This document shows positions 23,980 through 36,690 of a stretch of DNA of 64,000 nt, piece by piece. The stretch is from Paguma larvata (taxonomy: Eukaryota; Chordata; Mammalia; Carnivora; Viverridae). Location: assembly GCA_030068075.1 (NCBI GenBank), contig CM057824.1, forward strand, positions 130,500,414-130,564,413. The letters run 5' to 3'. The position numbers and the translations under genes are program-made. The notes below the pieces were generated by a model. It made no database searches and was not told the DNA's origin. It saw nothing but the letters and a program-made list of their open reading frames with translations. Each line of letters begins with the position of its first letter. Positions within the stretch are counted from its first letter, which is position 1.

Positions 23980-24290
23980 TAGTACATTCCTGGGCAACGG
24001 AATATGGGCAGAAGTATGGTCGGTCCACTCCTGAAACTAAAATATCACAAATTCTTACACTTTACCTCTTTGTTTTCAGTGGCAGAATGGCAAAATCCAA
24101 AGTTTCATAGACCCAAGTGAAGAAATGTCGTTCCCTAAATTACTCCTTGAAGAAGAGTGGCCCACAAGAGTTCTCTGACCAAGAACACCCATATTGGACT
24201 AAGACATAAATTTAAATGATGTTCATCCCTTGATATTTGGGGTTATTTGTTACAGCAGCTCATCTGTCTGACTAAAACAACTATTTGAAT
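23980..24290 (+). mobile_element. Possible degraded LTR 3' part
   Basis: GAACACCCATATTGGAC, CTTGATATTTGGGGTTATTTG, TTACAGCAGCTCATCTG and GACTAAAACAACT resemble the 3' end shared by several mammalian MaLR/ERVL LTRs. The upstream part is not decisive, so the family is left open. Confidence 0.35.
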
Positions 24291-26164
24291 CATAAGGTAA
24301 TCTTGAAACAAATGGCATGTAAGTATACATGTGTGTGTTTGTGTATGTCTGTGAGTGTGAATCAAATTGTATGTATTTCCATACAATTGTATGTATTGTC
24401 AGAGTAAATGGGTTTTCCTTTCTATTTTCTCAGTTAATTTTGTAAGAAAGATGTGCATTGCATGCAAAATATCCTGATTCTGATTTATTTTTAAAAGAAA
24501 CCTGAATTCAACACAGATTTGGTTCAGCTTTCTCACCATCTATATCTAGAGTAACATGTAATCCATGCTTACTCATGTTCATAACAATGGCTCTGAGAAG
24601 GTACAAGATGCTTAACCCTTGGGACAAAATTTTATCTTAGTGCCAAATTATGAAAATTTTAACTCTAATGGACCAGATATTATTTTTGGATATTAATGTC
24701 CACATAAAGTATATAGAGCTTAATTAATATGTAGTGCATGAGATTTGGCGGGTCCCCTCACACACTGTTCATTTGGAAAACAACTTAAGGTCTGTTACTC
24801 CACACTGACAGAAGAGACACCTAATATTTAGATAGCTTGGCAATATAGAGAATACTTCAAATGAATCATCTGATTCCATCCCCATAACTAATCTAGAGCT
24901 GAGAATTCTGCTGAGTATCCCTGGTTTATAGGTTAGAAAACAAGCCAAAAGGCCACGATTCTGAGACCACCCTAGGGAGAGCAGTTAAACTTGAGGTAGC
25001 CTCAGTACTTCATTCAGTTTCTGTTAAACAATAAACACATGAACAGTACTGTTTGAAGAGCTAAGTAAGCAAGGATTTCTCCCATGTCCTCTGATTCCAA
25101 AATTTATCTTGTTTGCCACTAGCACTGATGTCTCCAACTGGGAACTCCGTGATATTTTAGTCGAATACCTCTCCTGACACTCTCGCTGTCCTTCTTCTTG
25201 CACCCCTAATAAATGAGAACCAAATGTATGCCTTATAATGAATGAACATTCTACTTCTGAACTGAGGAAACTGGAGCCCAAACGCATTCTTATAAACTTG
25301 TGGTGAGGAACCCCATGTTCACAGATAAAATAAGCCAGTGTGTTGCACTTTAGAAGATGCATCTTGGCTTCCAAACCTTCCTACTCAATCCTAACCCCAC
25401 AGGACCATGGATTATATTCTAATAGCAAAAGATAAAAGTAAGAAAAATTAAGAGCTGACCTCAGCTGCCAGTTCCAAAAATCAATGTTCACACCCACCCA
25501 ATCTCAAAATGCTGCTTCAGCCTGGTGAGGAGAAATGGTGATCTCAGTGGAATCTTCGAGATAAAAAGAACACTGAGTTGTGGGAGTTAATCAATAACTT
25601 TCTGAGGAGGAGTAAGTCATTCAGCTGAGCTGTGAGCAGGATTCTTCTTGTCAAAGTTTTAGGAAAGGAGTTTGAGGTTTACAAGTAAAACTTACATTTT
25701 AAATGCAACGTCTTAAAGCTTTTCTCATTTGGTAGCTTCCTTTGCTGATAGTTAAGAAAAACTGGTAAGATGTATTTCTTTCTCAGCTCTATTTGTTTAG
25801 GGAAATAAAGAAAAGAGGCATGTAACATCAGCAATTAGAGGACGCCAAAAAAATTGATATTGATATAAATCCAGTAACTATATTAATATGACTTACATAT
25901 GGGGGATTTTGATTTGCAGATCAATTTTAAGGTTAATTTTAAGAATAACTTTATTTTTATATTGCTATCATTTTTATGATATAGAAAATGATCTGCTGCC
26001 TATTCTCATCCAGCGAATTCAACACCCAGTTGCATACGGTATCTTATTTTCCTTGCATTAGGGACGGATGGTGCTCTATTTCCATTATCGGAAGGTGATG
26101 TGTTCAATTCCAATTGGAAGAAGTTCCATCATCGGTTTATTTCTACGCAAGTGTCGATAGAAAA
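24291..26164. other. Mostly unremarkable; candidate MIR trace
   Basis: A weak MIR-like patch lies near 24855-24965 (CCATCCCCATAACTAATC, GGTTAGAAAACAAGCC). A 116-codon minus frame (25024-25374) has no recognisable domain. Confidence 0.4.
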
Positions 26165-26385
26165 GAAAGGACTTAACATTTATTTTGATTTTGAGGATTT
26201 TACAAATGTTCTCTAATTTCATTCCTGTGATAACACCATATGACACAGATCCTGGTGTCCTGTCTCTTCTTCTGCCCCACCCTTGATTTTTAGTTTAAGT
26301 TTAGAAAAGTAAAACTCTAAGAATTTAATTATTGTGTTGATCATGACTCAGAACTCCATCTGTCTGATTCCAAAGCAACTGCTTT
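26165..26385 (-). mobile_element. MIR SINE
   Basis: ACTTAACATTTATTTTGAT, TCTAATTTCATTCCTGTG and CATGACTCAGAACTCCATC with GTCTGATTCCAAAGC follow the reversed MIR from tail to head over about 220 bp. Confidence 0.55.
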
Positions 26386-26488
26386 ATTTTTCCTTACTTA
26401 AAAAAATAAGAGGTTTCCTCTGGGAGCTATTCCTTATAGGATAAGATTGAGAGAAAATGTCCAATCTGCTTGAAAGGGGTATTTTCTT

Positions 26489-26601
26489 TTTTTGCTCAGA
26501 GTTGTCAGCACAGAGTCTGACGTGGGTTGAACTCACAGACCATGAGCTCATGACCTGAGCTGAAGTCAGACTCTTAACCAATTGAACAACCCAGGCGCCC
26601 G
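26489..26601 (-). mobile_element. Short SINE lacking body, with perfect 15-bp target-site duplication
   Basis: Only the tRNA-derived head and the adjoining segment are present (TCAGAGTTGTCAGCACAGAG to GAACAACCCAGGCGCCC). A T-run directly follows the CTCAGAG block, so the GAGCCTGC block, CT tract and AATAAA tail were never part of the insertion. AAGGGGTATTTTCTT flanks it at 26474-26488 and 26602-26616. See findings. Confidence 0.92.
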
Positions 26602-26616
26602 AAGGGGTATTTTCTT

Positions 26617-29142
26617 AAATACAACTAATTAAATGAGTACAAAGAAAATACCTTAAATCAAGATGCAACATGGAATTCTGATAGATTTTTTACTTGTCCA
26701 ATTTTTGTCAATATACCCTTATCTGTCATTATGGATATATAATGTGTAATTAAGTTGTACCTGCATAATATGGGTGACCAAAATTCTGACCACAATTCTA
26801 TGAATTGTGACCCAAATTCTAACTCAACCTTCTCTCCCATTATCTCTTTAAGCAGTGTTTTGGGGGTGCAATCTGACTTGCCCCTTCATGAAAACTTATA
26901 GGTCCCATGGTTTTTCTGCTCTCTCCTAGGAAACAGATACATATACGGTTTCTCATTGTCTTAACACATTAATTCAGGTGTCCAGTCCAAGATGTTAACC
27001 AATACCATGAACCTGATTTTGTTCCACATCTTCCTCCCTTTCTGATTAGGGCCTGGTCAGGGTGAGAGACTGCTGAATGACATAGGCAGACTTGACAGCT
27101 TTTTGTGTTTCATCTTCCACGCACTGATCTTCCTCTTGGCTCTTTTCTCCACTAAAGCTAACTAGCTAGTTTACCTGTGCATCGGCCTTGGGCGAGTAGG
27201 GGCAGGTACTGGGAAGAGGATCAGAAAGATCTTATTTGAACAGATGCTATTATGTATCTGGATCTGGCAAAGGTTTCTTTGGAGGTTTCCTGCTCTTGCT
27301 GCCTTCTTTTGCAATTATCTAGCTTTGGATGGAGGTATCTCCACACTTTAGTAAAGGTGGTCGCTTGCAACAGTTTCCTTAGATTTAGGTATCTGGTAGT
27401 TACTGCAGGTTCTTTTAGCTGAGATTTCCCCACTCATCTGCACAGCCATCTTGGACAAGATACAAAGCTACTGCTCACCAGACTGCCTTCACAATGCATG
27501 ATGCGTGCGAATCAAGGATTTACATATCCTATGCATACTATGCATAGAATATATCTATCTTTGCCTCAGTACTCTGGAATATTAGGCCAGTCTTGGGTAC
27601 TAGCACTTTCTTGGCTCTGCCTACAGAAGGCCATGTGCCAGAGTGACCCCCATGTAGGAAAACAACTGGAGCTCTGGTGAAGCCCCTCCACCTTTTGACT
27701 TTGAGCTGAAGGAAGGATCAACAATCAATTCAGTTTCATGGGGAATTAAAATGGAATTAACAGCATATCTTTCTGCAAAATATCTTCCTTAAAACATTCA
27801 ACCTTCTGCGTTTTAAAATGTTATTTGAATAAACGGAGGGTATTCAATAGTCATGAAATGAGTTCTTAGATACTTCTTTTAAAACTCTGTGCATGTCGAT
27901 TTACTAATTTTGGACTCTTATAAAAGATATTAGATCTTCAGTTAAATGCAGACTGGATTTGAATTTAAGCATTATATTATAAATACTCTGGTTTCTCTTC
28001 AGATCAAATAAATCTTTCGCCTTTTAAGCATTATATTATAAGTAATTGAAGATTTTCTCGTTTGTCAAGATACCACAGTTAGCCATAAAAATTTGGGTCA
28101 TAAATAGGAAAAGCTGATAGTAAACACGTCTGATGCCTGCTTTACATTAATGTGAAGGGTTGTTAGGTATTAGATCTCAACATCACACATAAATATTAAA
28201 ACAGCGTGCAGGTTAGGAAAACAAAGAACACTCTGGATATATTTAACAAAAGGAATATAATATAGGGAATTTTAAACTTACACAGTATCTCGGAAGAGCT
28301 TGGGATTTCAAGATCTGAAAATTGCTCTAGCATATTGTCTCAACTTCCTATGGAGTTAAAATGAATACTATGCTTATCTGGAAATAGATACCAAAATCTC
28401 TGAGTTTCATGCGCCTACCTGCAGTACCCACTGAAGAACCATGGCTTTTCAATGTGATTCCAGTTGCTAGAACACACCAAAGATAAAGTAGAAAATATTC
28501 TTAGATGTAAGATGGCAGCAGTTGTGAAAAATTATAAACCGTCTTAGATATACATGTGACCTCGAACAAATGTACTACAATGCCTTGTAAAAATAATGTC
28601 ATGTAATATAAAAGAATATAAAATTGACTTCAAAGAAACTATGTAAGTATGGTTTTTCTGCAGGATAATGGATGATGATGTGAAGTGGTCCTTTCCAAAA
28701 ACATGTACGCTGATTAACCTACTGTAAAAGCACTTATTTATTTTCTAGGAAAACTGACCTTCCCTGAAAATACATTTTCAAACTGAAGTTTTACATATCT
28801 GAGGTATGGTAAAGATGGAGGCTTTGTAACAGACTTACACTCATCTTCTTTGGACATTTTTTATACTCACCAAACATGTCATTGGGAAGGCTCTCAAGTA
28901 AGAGACGATAAAACTTCTTAGCAGAAAATGACATGAAAGTTTGTCCCCTAGTTCCTTGTGTTTGGAGCTGGGCGATTCTGTAGACTAGCGACACATAGTA
29001 GATATTCTTCAAGGAGCTCCAAACTGACAATGCAGCAAACGGAGGCCTTACAATTTAGCACAGTGCACTCTACGTTAACTGGATCACTAGGGATATGCGA
29101 AGGGGCTACTGACATTTATCAGAGTATAATTCTAAAGTGTTC

Positions 29143-29147
<5 letters not shown>
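26617..29147. other. Long non-repeat stretch
   Basis: No gene is supported. The 27000-27720 part is GC-richer and non-repetitive, with 60-70 codon frames on both strands that I cannot assign. An 18-base AT-rich motif (TTAAGCATTATATTATAA) occurs near 27965 and again near 28023. Confidence 0.45.

Positions 29148-29198
<51 letters not shown>
29148..29198. repeat. (CA)n microsatellite
   Basis: About 25 uninterrupted CA units; long enough to be polymorphic. Confidence 0.97.
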
Positions 29199-29767
29199 AT
29201 ATGGCATTTTAGAATTGAGACATCCAGATTTTTAAAAGTTATTGCCCCAAAGCTAGAACATTTTGTACTCTGTTATTCAAAATATTAAACTGAGAAACTC
29301 GAATTGGCAACTATAAAGTCAAGTGTAGAATATTATTTATTGCTCTCTTTTTATGGCATAAGGACTTAGATTTCACCCAAGATTCTAATAGTACCACTTC
29401 TTCAAAGAATGTGAAATGAGCTTTCAAATAAAAAAATGTGTTCTTACTTGGGCTATCGTTTTTTTTTTTCACTATAGAAGTAGAATTCAGATTGGGGGGA
29501 AAAAAAAGCATTGATTCTGACAGATTTTAAACATTTTTGCCAAGAGCTGTATTTTGTAACAAAGTGTATGCAGAATAACAAATATTATAAGAGTTAAAAC
29601 AATAAGTATTCTTTGCAGCTGTGCTTTTAACTGATGGTAGCTTCAAAGCAGAGTAAATGGCCAAAAATAAAAAAATAGTTTTCAAGTACAGTGTATTCCC
29701 TTGTTCTGGCTTCTTGTCTTACCACTTTCGTTTGTTACTAGTTTCCATAATTACTTTTAGTTTGTCG

Positions 29768-29864
29768 TTTCTTTTTTCTTTCTTCCTTCTTTCCTTCTTT
29801 CTTTCTTTCTTTCTTTCCTTCTTTCTTTCTTTCTTTCTTTCTTTTTTCTTTCTTTCTTTCCTTT
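29768..29864. repeat. (TTTC)n microsatellite
   Basis: A run of TTTC with TTCC and TTTTTTC interruptions. A 119-codon minus-strand frame through it encodes a Lys/Glu/Arg repeat and is not a gene. Confidence 0.95.
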
Positions 29865-30262
29865 TGTTCTGTTGTTGTTCTGAGCTAGACCTTTTGAAAG
29901 TGTTGGGATTTATTTGTGGTTGCCCATATAAAGAGGCTTGCATTTGCCTGGGAGAACTCTGAATATTAAAATTCAAGTTGTCAAGAAAAGCCTGCCAGTC
30001 TGGCAGCTGATTAAATGCTATTTGTGAACTCAGGCACCTTGTTCTCCTTTTGGTGGATAAACTGAGAGCCAGCATCATTTATGATGAGATCAAGTGTGAT
30101 ATTGCCACTCTGTGCAACTGAACTCGCAGCTCTTCCAGAATTCTGCAGATTTAAATTCCCTGTGTTCTCTTAAAGTCCAGGAGATAATAAACTTAACAAT
30201 TTTATTCGAAGGACCTGTCTGAAACTGATATACAATCCATAATAATAACACATAAGGGCACA
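29865..30262. other. Unassigned stretch
   Basis: No gene or repeat recognised. Confidence 0.45.
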
Positions 30263-30345
30263 TTATTCAATAAATATTCAGTGAGGACTTACTCTGCTTC
30301 AGACATAATGCTACGATGTAGACATAGTGTGGCCTAGAATAATAG
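30263..30345 (-). mobile_element. L2 (or MIR) 3' end
   Basis: ATTCAATAAATATTCAGTG, AGGACTTACTCTGCTTCAG and ATAATGCTACGATG match the reversed terminal block of L2 (GTAGGTGCTCAATAAATATTT-type end). Confidence 0.5.
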
Positions 30346-32264
30346 GTGATTTTGAAGAGATTAGGATTCTGACACAAATTTTCTCTAATGAAACACATTT
30401 AATTGAATTGACAAAGACCGCAACCATCACATATTCTCATGAGCTGGCAATTCTGCACTAGGCACTCATTTATTCATTGTTTTGACCAATACTATTTTAT
30501 CAATGTCAAGTTTTAGAATAATCCTAATTCAAATAGTCTTCTCATTTATATTGTGGGAGAAGCAGTAAATCACATGTTCTTTCTAGGCCTTTGAACTTGA
30601 TCACTACACTGCTGTCTACTACTTAAGGGTTACTTAATTTTAAATACCAAGGGCCTTTTCTGTCACAAATACATCACCTGGACCCTAGCGTTGGGAGTTC
30701 AGTATCCATCATCTTTCCATCTTGTGACTCAAGCCTATTTAACGATACATGAGAAAGTTTGGCCCTGTGCTAAATCAACACTTCCTGACAAGGGAATAAA
30801 TAAATTCTGGGGTTAGAAAGCTTTGTCAGCTCCCACACAACTTGTATTGCATCAGGGACCAGGAGAGCTTTGTCAGCAATTTGTCTGACCTAGCCCATTC
30901 CGACGTGACTGTACTTCCTCAGCTTATCTACAAGAAGGGAACATTCGTACAGGTAAGGTTATATTTACACCCGGAAATTAAGTCACCAGATATTGTCAGT
31001 GCCCAGGCAGACAGAAACGGCACTTGTGAAAGGGTGGTGTTCGTGTGAAAAGAAGAGAGGGTCAGTGTAGGCTCCAGGTGACAAGGCACATTGAAGAAGT
31101 GATGGCAGAACACTTGGAGCTTTCTGGACTGAAAATAAGCCCTGTTTTGGACTACTGCAGCAGCATGAAGATGCTTAACCCTAGTTTCTATTACTCATAG
31201 GAAGAGGTCCAACTAGCATACATATCCACTTAAAGTGATTTTATGTTATATATGTCAGTGATCGAAGTGAGAAAAGAATGAACTGTATGTAGTTCTGTAC
31301 TCAAACCTTAAGACTAATGTGTGGACGGTCACTTCCGTGTTACCAGTTATGTTCCAAATCGCACAGAAGATGTTGCTTCCACTTTTTGTTTTAATACGTA
31401 CTAACACACACACATATACATAAACATATTCACTCATACATATATATATATATATTCATAAGCAGAAAATCACATATTCAAAATATAATGTTATCTGCAC
31501 CAATATAACAGAATGCCTAAAATGAATTACAATTTACCCAATTCTACATGAATAATTACAGTTGGATTTCAAATATTATGGCACTGTTTTCATAGCAGAT
31601 GGCACTTTCATCGTATTAGTACCCCACTTCAGACTGTTAGGGATCGGTACAATTCTCTGCAGTTAAAAATCAAGTTATTTCAGATTTTTTTCAAACATAT
31701 TTCAGGAATGCTCTCTGGTTTCCTTGCTGTTTCTGAGGTTTTTGCCTTGTTTTGTTCTGTTTTGTCTTTGTGGCTGGCCTACTTATCCAGTTTCATAGAG
31801 GAGGCTTCCGTGTGTTTACTCTGCATTGACCTACAGCTGAGCGATGGCGAGGAGGGAAAGGGAATAAAGCATGTTTTCATATATTGATGAGGATACGGAC
31901 TGGACAAACAATGGCGTACAGATCAATTTGTGGCTCAGAGACCTGAAATTGTGTTTCTTTCTGTTGTTAAGGAGGCAGAGAGTAGAGAGCTTTTCAACAC
32001 ACTTGGTCAATGAAAAAGGATCATAACCCAAATCAAACAAGGCCTCATATTTTCAACAAAGCTGTTTGGCTTTTGAAATATTAGCATCAACTTCATTTAT
32101 TGGAATAGTCCAGTGATGACTAATTTTGGCCATGCCCTGAGTATGGACTTATGTGCAGTTAGGGATAAAAATACTGGAATGCAAGCTTCTCAAAAGGAAT
32201 AAGGGCCCTGACGTGCTCACATTTCACAGACTGATGTAAAAGGCCTGGGCATGCTTCCCAGGCA
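30346..32264. other. Unassigned stretch with AT dinucleotide run
   Basis: No gene is seen. (TA)n lies at 31437-31456. Several frames of 60-70 codons occur on both strands at chance level. Confidence 0.45.
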
Positions 32265-32325
32265 TGGCTAATTTTTCAAAGCTCCTCAGATTCTTCCGAT
32301 GTGGAGTCAGGGTTGAGAAGCATTA
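32265..32325 (+). mobile_element. MER5-type (hAT-Charlie) 3' end
   Basis: TTTTTCAAAGCTCCTCAGATT, GATGTGGAGTCAGGGTTGAG and AAGCATT match the 3' end of MER5 (CCCAGGTGATTCTGATG...GAGAACCACTG). Confidence 0.6.
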
Positions 32326-32328
32326 AAG

Positions 32329-32420
32329 TAGTGCTTCCAAAATTTGAATGTGCATAGAAAACTCCCTGGCTAAATTGCTAAAATGCAGATTCCGGTTTAG
32401 TAGGCATCGAGTCCTGGAGG
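32329..32420 (+). mobile_element. MER5-type (hAT-Charlie) 5' part
   Basis: GTGCTTCCAAAATTTGAATG, TGCATAGAAAACTCCCTGGC and ATGCAGATTCCGGTTTAGTA match the first half of MER5. It starts within four bases of the end of the previous MER5 fragment, in the same orientation. Confidence 0.65.
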
Positions 32421-35360
32421 TATGTACTTCCACAAACTCCCTATAGGGTGCGGATGCCGGTGTTGGTGTACAGAGACAGAGCTGAGAAGATAGGGCAGCT
32501 CCGATTGCAAACTCACCAAAACGCCAGTGTTAGCAATGGCTGTGATGCCAAATCTCTTTTTTAACGATGTTAAACAGGAACCCCAAAATCTCCACTTGCA
32601 AATTTTCGTTTGTTTTTCCAACGGAGATGTATATTGTTTTGCCACGTTGGTCCACAATTGGTTATGTTATCCACACCCATGTTTCAAGGATCCAATTATG
32701 AACAAATATGCTTTCTGAATAAAGGCACATGTCTCCTATAAGTTTTAGAATATATTATAAGGTTTAATATACTGAATATGCTTTAAGGTAATAGAATGAA
32801 AATTGGTGCATCATAAAGGAAGCAGAATATCGGGGCAGTGCTGGGGAGCACACTGAATGATCATTACACGGAACATCAGAAAATATTACAAATCAGGATG
32901 TCGTCTGTTGTTGTCTCTTTTAAAATATTAAAAATATAAAACTAGGATACATTTCTAATTAAATACTGAAGCATTTCAAACACTTTATGAATGAGCAAAT
33001 AGTGATCATCATATTATTTAATTCAGACTTTTTCTCAAAGCTTCACTGGTATACCCTTTCCATGCATCAAAAGATTTGCTTTGGATTCATCTTGTGAGAC
33101 TATTTGGTTTAATATAGGAAACAATAAATATGATAGTTCACCTTCATCCACCTCTTAAAGTATTTTTTAACGTATGTTATGTTTTTCTAGGAGCAAGACC
33201 AAGGTCCGTATTTGTTGTACTTTGGCAAGTTGTCTTTTGGCAAGTCCTTTTTATTACTTGGTTCAAACAAGATGTGTTCAGAAAAGTAGCGAAGTTTCAT
33301 GCTATCTGTGCAGAATTCCTTCTTTGTTAGTGGTGTGTGCAAAGCCATCTGTTTCCTTCGAGCAGCCGTGATGACTTGTGTGGGACAGTGAGTGCCTGTC
33401 AGCGCCTGGAAGATGGTCCTCTGCATAAATCATTATCCTGTCTTTATGTCTCACAGGCAGTGAACCCTTTTTAGGCTGCATTTCTGGCTGAGGTTGGCAT
33501 ACACTTGGGGGAAGAGTATCAGAGTCAAGGAGAGTTGCTTATTAAATTACTCATCTCACTTTTACAGAACAGCTGCTAAACCAAACTGGCTAAAATATCT
33601 CAGTAGTTATCCACAGCATATGTTTGAATACAGATGCTTACTCTAAGCAATTCAAAGAGCCAAGGCTGTGGAGGTTGATAAATGTTCAGTTTTTAGACAC
33701 AAAGCAGAGGTTAAATGGATATGTCAAGATGCCTAGCATGTCCTGCTACTTTTAGCTGAAGAATAAATGGTGGTGAACTTACCACTGAGCTGTCTTCCAA
33801 TCCTAGCAAGTGAAAAAAAAATGAATGAAAATATTCATCTATTGCTTTTAATAATGCATTGGCCCCATTTTATTTGATTAGTTTTTTAGAAAATTAAAAG
33901 AAAAACAACCTTTTAAATTCTATTCCAATCAAGGCAAATCATAGAACGATATGTTTATTCATACAATAAGATGTGCAAATGCATAAATCCCTAATATTTC
34001 TTGTGGGATTTACCTTATTGGGAGCAGACAATTCACTCCCAAGGACTATTCATAAAGGCTGATGCATTGGATTGTAACTGTCATATGCATGGGCTTGAGA
34101 ATATGACAGTTTGCCCTCCAGGACTCGAATCAGACTACTAGCCCATTCGCATGGGTCAGTTAATATCCATTAAAGTAAAGAAACTTTTATCCATGACTGA
34201 TCATTAACTCATCACAAGTCTTTAAACAATCAAGTGATTCTGATCTGAGGAAAGAAACATTGTTTCTTGGTCAATTCTTATTTAATCCCTAAGTTGATTT
34301 TAGCTGTAAAGTGAAGGGTGAAGAAAACCTAGTTTTCTCTTTGAACTGTTTCTTCTCACATGAATGATTGGCTCAATTAAAGTCATTATTTTAATATTAA
34401 ATAATATTAAATAAATTATTTTAAATTATTAAAAATAATTTGCATTATTTTTAGCAAATTAACAAAATATTGATGATGATGTTGGCATAGGCTGCCTCAG
34501 TTTTGAATTTGAATTCTATTTCCTGATGGGTCTTTATTAGGAACTCTATTTCCTAATGCCTATTAAATGATAGGCATTTGATGGAAGTTCCGTATTGTTA
34601 ATACTTACACATGCAAAAGTGTTCAAAGCTACGCAATTCCCTAGGCAGGTATAAGCCCAAGCAGTCTTTAATATATTCTTTGATTAGCTAGATAATTAGT
34701 CACTTCTATTCATATACTCAGTACTACATTCACCACTCAATTCACAATACCACTACTAATTTAAACAAAATTCTGCATCTGACATCTTTTTCATATGCAG
34801 ATTCAGTTCATCCTCAATACTTTCTATCAAGAAGAAGAATAAAATAAAGCTTAGGAAAAGTTAAAATAATCCATGACTGCATTATTCTTCAAAGGAATTC
34901 TTAAGCCATCCTTTGAAACATTGTGAGAAAGCCCTTTGTGGAGAGTGGATTCATCATATCTGCAGGTTACTGAGATAACAGAATGTGTGGAAATGTGACC
35001 CTAATATTAGCAAGAAAGATCAAAGTAGAAAATTAGAGTGACAATGGTCCACTCTACTGTTAAAATATTAAAAACAAGATCACTTTCAAGCAATAGCATT
35101 ATGACCCAAACTGTTACAAAGCAGGCAACATGGAAGGCAGAAAAAGGCATGACGTCTTGTCGAAATTTTGTTAAATTAATCTATGCAATTTGGAAAGTGT
35201 CACCTAAAACATAAGGTATCCAAAAGACTGCCTCGTCTTTCCCATTTGTTAGGGCTGTTGAGTGAAGGAGACCAGATATTTGTGAGAGAAGTACACTCAA
35301 GTTTAAAAATATCTACATATTGGAAGAATATTCCCTACTTTACACCTGATTCTAATTCTC
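32421..35360. other. Non-repeat stretch
   Basis: No gene or repeat is supported in 2.9 kb. 34380-34440 is an AT-only palindromic patch. Low repeat content could reflect constraint, but only a multi-species alignment would show that. Confidence 0.45.
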
Positions 35361-35532
35361 TTTTTTTAATGTTTATTAATTTTTGAGACAGAGAGCAGGA
35401 AAGAGTACATGAGTTGGGGAGTGGAAGAGAGAGAGGGAGACACGGAATCCAAAGCAGGCTCCAGGCTCTGAGCTGTCAGCACAGCGCCTGAGACAGGGCT
35501 TGAACCAATAAACTATTAGATCATGACCTATT
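35361..35532 (-). mobile_element. SINE, head missing
   Basis: Poly-T, TTAATGTTTATTAATTTTTGAG, TCCAAAGCAGGCTCCAGGC, GAGCTGTCAGCACAGCGCC and TTAGATCATGACCTATTC are present. The last 45 bases of the tRNA head are absent, so the copy is 5'-truncated. Confidence 0.88.
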
Positions 35533-35789
35533 CAGGTGAGCATCCAAAGAGGCTCTCCGCCTTCTCTGAAGGAAGACATTTAAAGTCAGAGAGATTTTTC
35601 TACCGTCTTAAAGAATCAAATAGTCATGTGTGACAGGGCCTGGGGGCAGTCTCTAGGAGGTGCTAGCTGACAGTCAAGAAAGTAGAGACTTTTGATTCTT
35701 CAAAGAATTGAGTGCTGTCAACATCCACATTACATGAGAAGAGAACCTTGAGCTCCAGAAAGAAACACGGTTTTTGAATTTCACAATTC
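35533..35789. other. Unassigned spacer
   Basis: Nothing recognised. Confidence 0.4.
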
Positions 35790-36690
35790 CTCCTTTTTTT
35801 TTTATTTTAATTTAAAGACTCTTAAAGCAGTTTTAGGGTCGCAGCACAATTGAGTATTCACTCTTGATGTATATTCTATAGGTTTGGATGAATGTATAAT
35901 GACATGTACCTATTATCATCGTATCGTATAGAGTAGTTTCACTGCCATAAAAATTCTGCCTTCCATCTCTTCATCTCTCCCCACACCTCCATTTTTCTAC
36001 TTTAACTTAATTTTACTCAATGATTTTCTGTAGTTTTTAATGTATATGTCCCACATATACATCATTCAGTGTTCTTGAGCATTTGATGTTTTGGGATAAC
36101 ATAAGTGAGAATCATTTTTTTTAACTATACGGTGTGTTTGTTGCCAGCAGATAGAAATACAATTAATTTTTAAATTTGTGTAAATTTCCTAGTGTCTGGT
36201 AACCTTGGTAAATTCTTATTAATTCTTAATGTTTGTCTGTAAAATTCTAGATTTTCTATGAACAAAATTGTATGACCTGCAAATAATTGCTATGTTCATC
36301 TTTCCTGTTGAATTATTTGCTTTTTATTTATTTTCAAGTTTTATAGTGTGAAGATTTTACTTGAACAGAAGTGGTGATAGCAGATATTTTTGCTTCATTC
36401 CTAATTTCCAAAGAATTCTTGTGGTCACTGTCATTGAGGAGATTGTACCATGAATGTGTGTTGAATTTTGTCATTGGTTTTTCTGTATCTATCGATACAT
36501 TTTTTCTATACTTTTTTTTCCTATCATGTTGTTAGTGAGAAGGGCTCGATCTTTAAACGTTAAACCATTTTTTGTAACTAAAAGATTCACTTGTCTTTAC
36601 TTTATCCTGTTTACATGTTTGTACAATAATTTTATTTTATTAGAGTACGATATTTTTTTTCTAGCCTTTCACTTAAATCGTTCTGTGTCA
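35790..36690 (-). mobile_element. Degraded L1 (3' UTR plus part of ORF2)
   Basis: AAAGCAGTTTTAGGGTCGCAG, ACTCTTGATGTATATTCTATA, GGATGAATGTATAATGACATG and GAGTAGTTTCACTGCC are the reversed L1MA/MB 3' UTR (35800-36030). AGCAGATAGAAATACAATTA, CAAAATTGTATGACCTGC and TGTGTTGAATTTTGTCATTGG with TTTTTCTGTATCTATCGA are reversed ORF2 (36140-36500). The middle of the element has been deleted between the two blocks. No intact frame remains. Confidence 0.75.

Noticed and set aside
29719..30078. 119-codon minus-strand frame with Lys/Glu/Arg repeats
   Set aside because: The repeat is the translation of the (TTTC)n microsatellite; flanks have no protein features.
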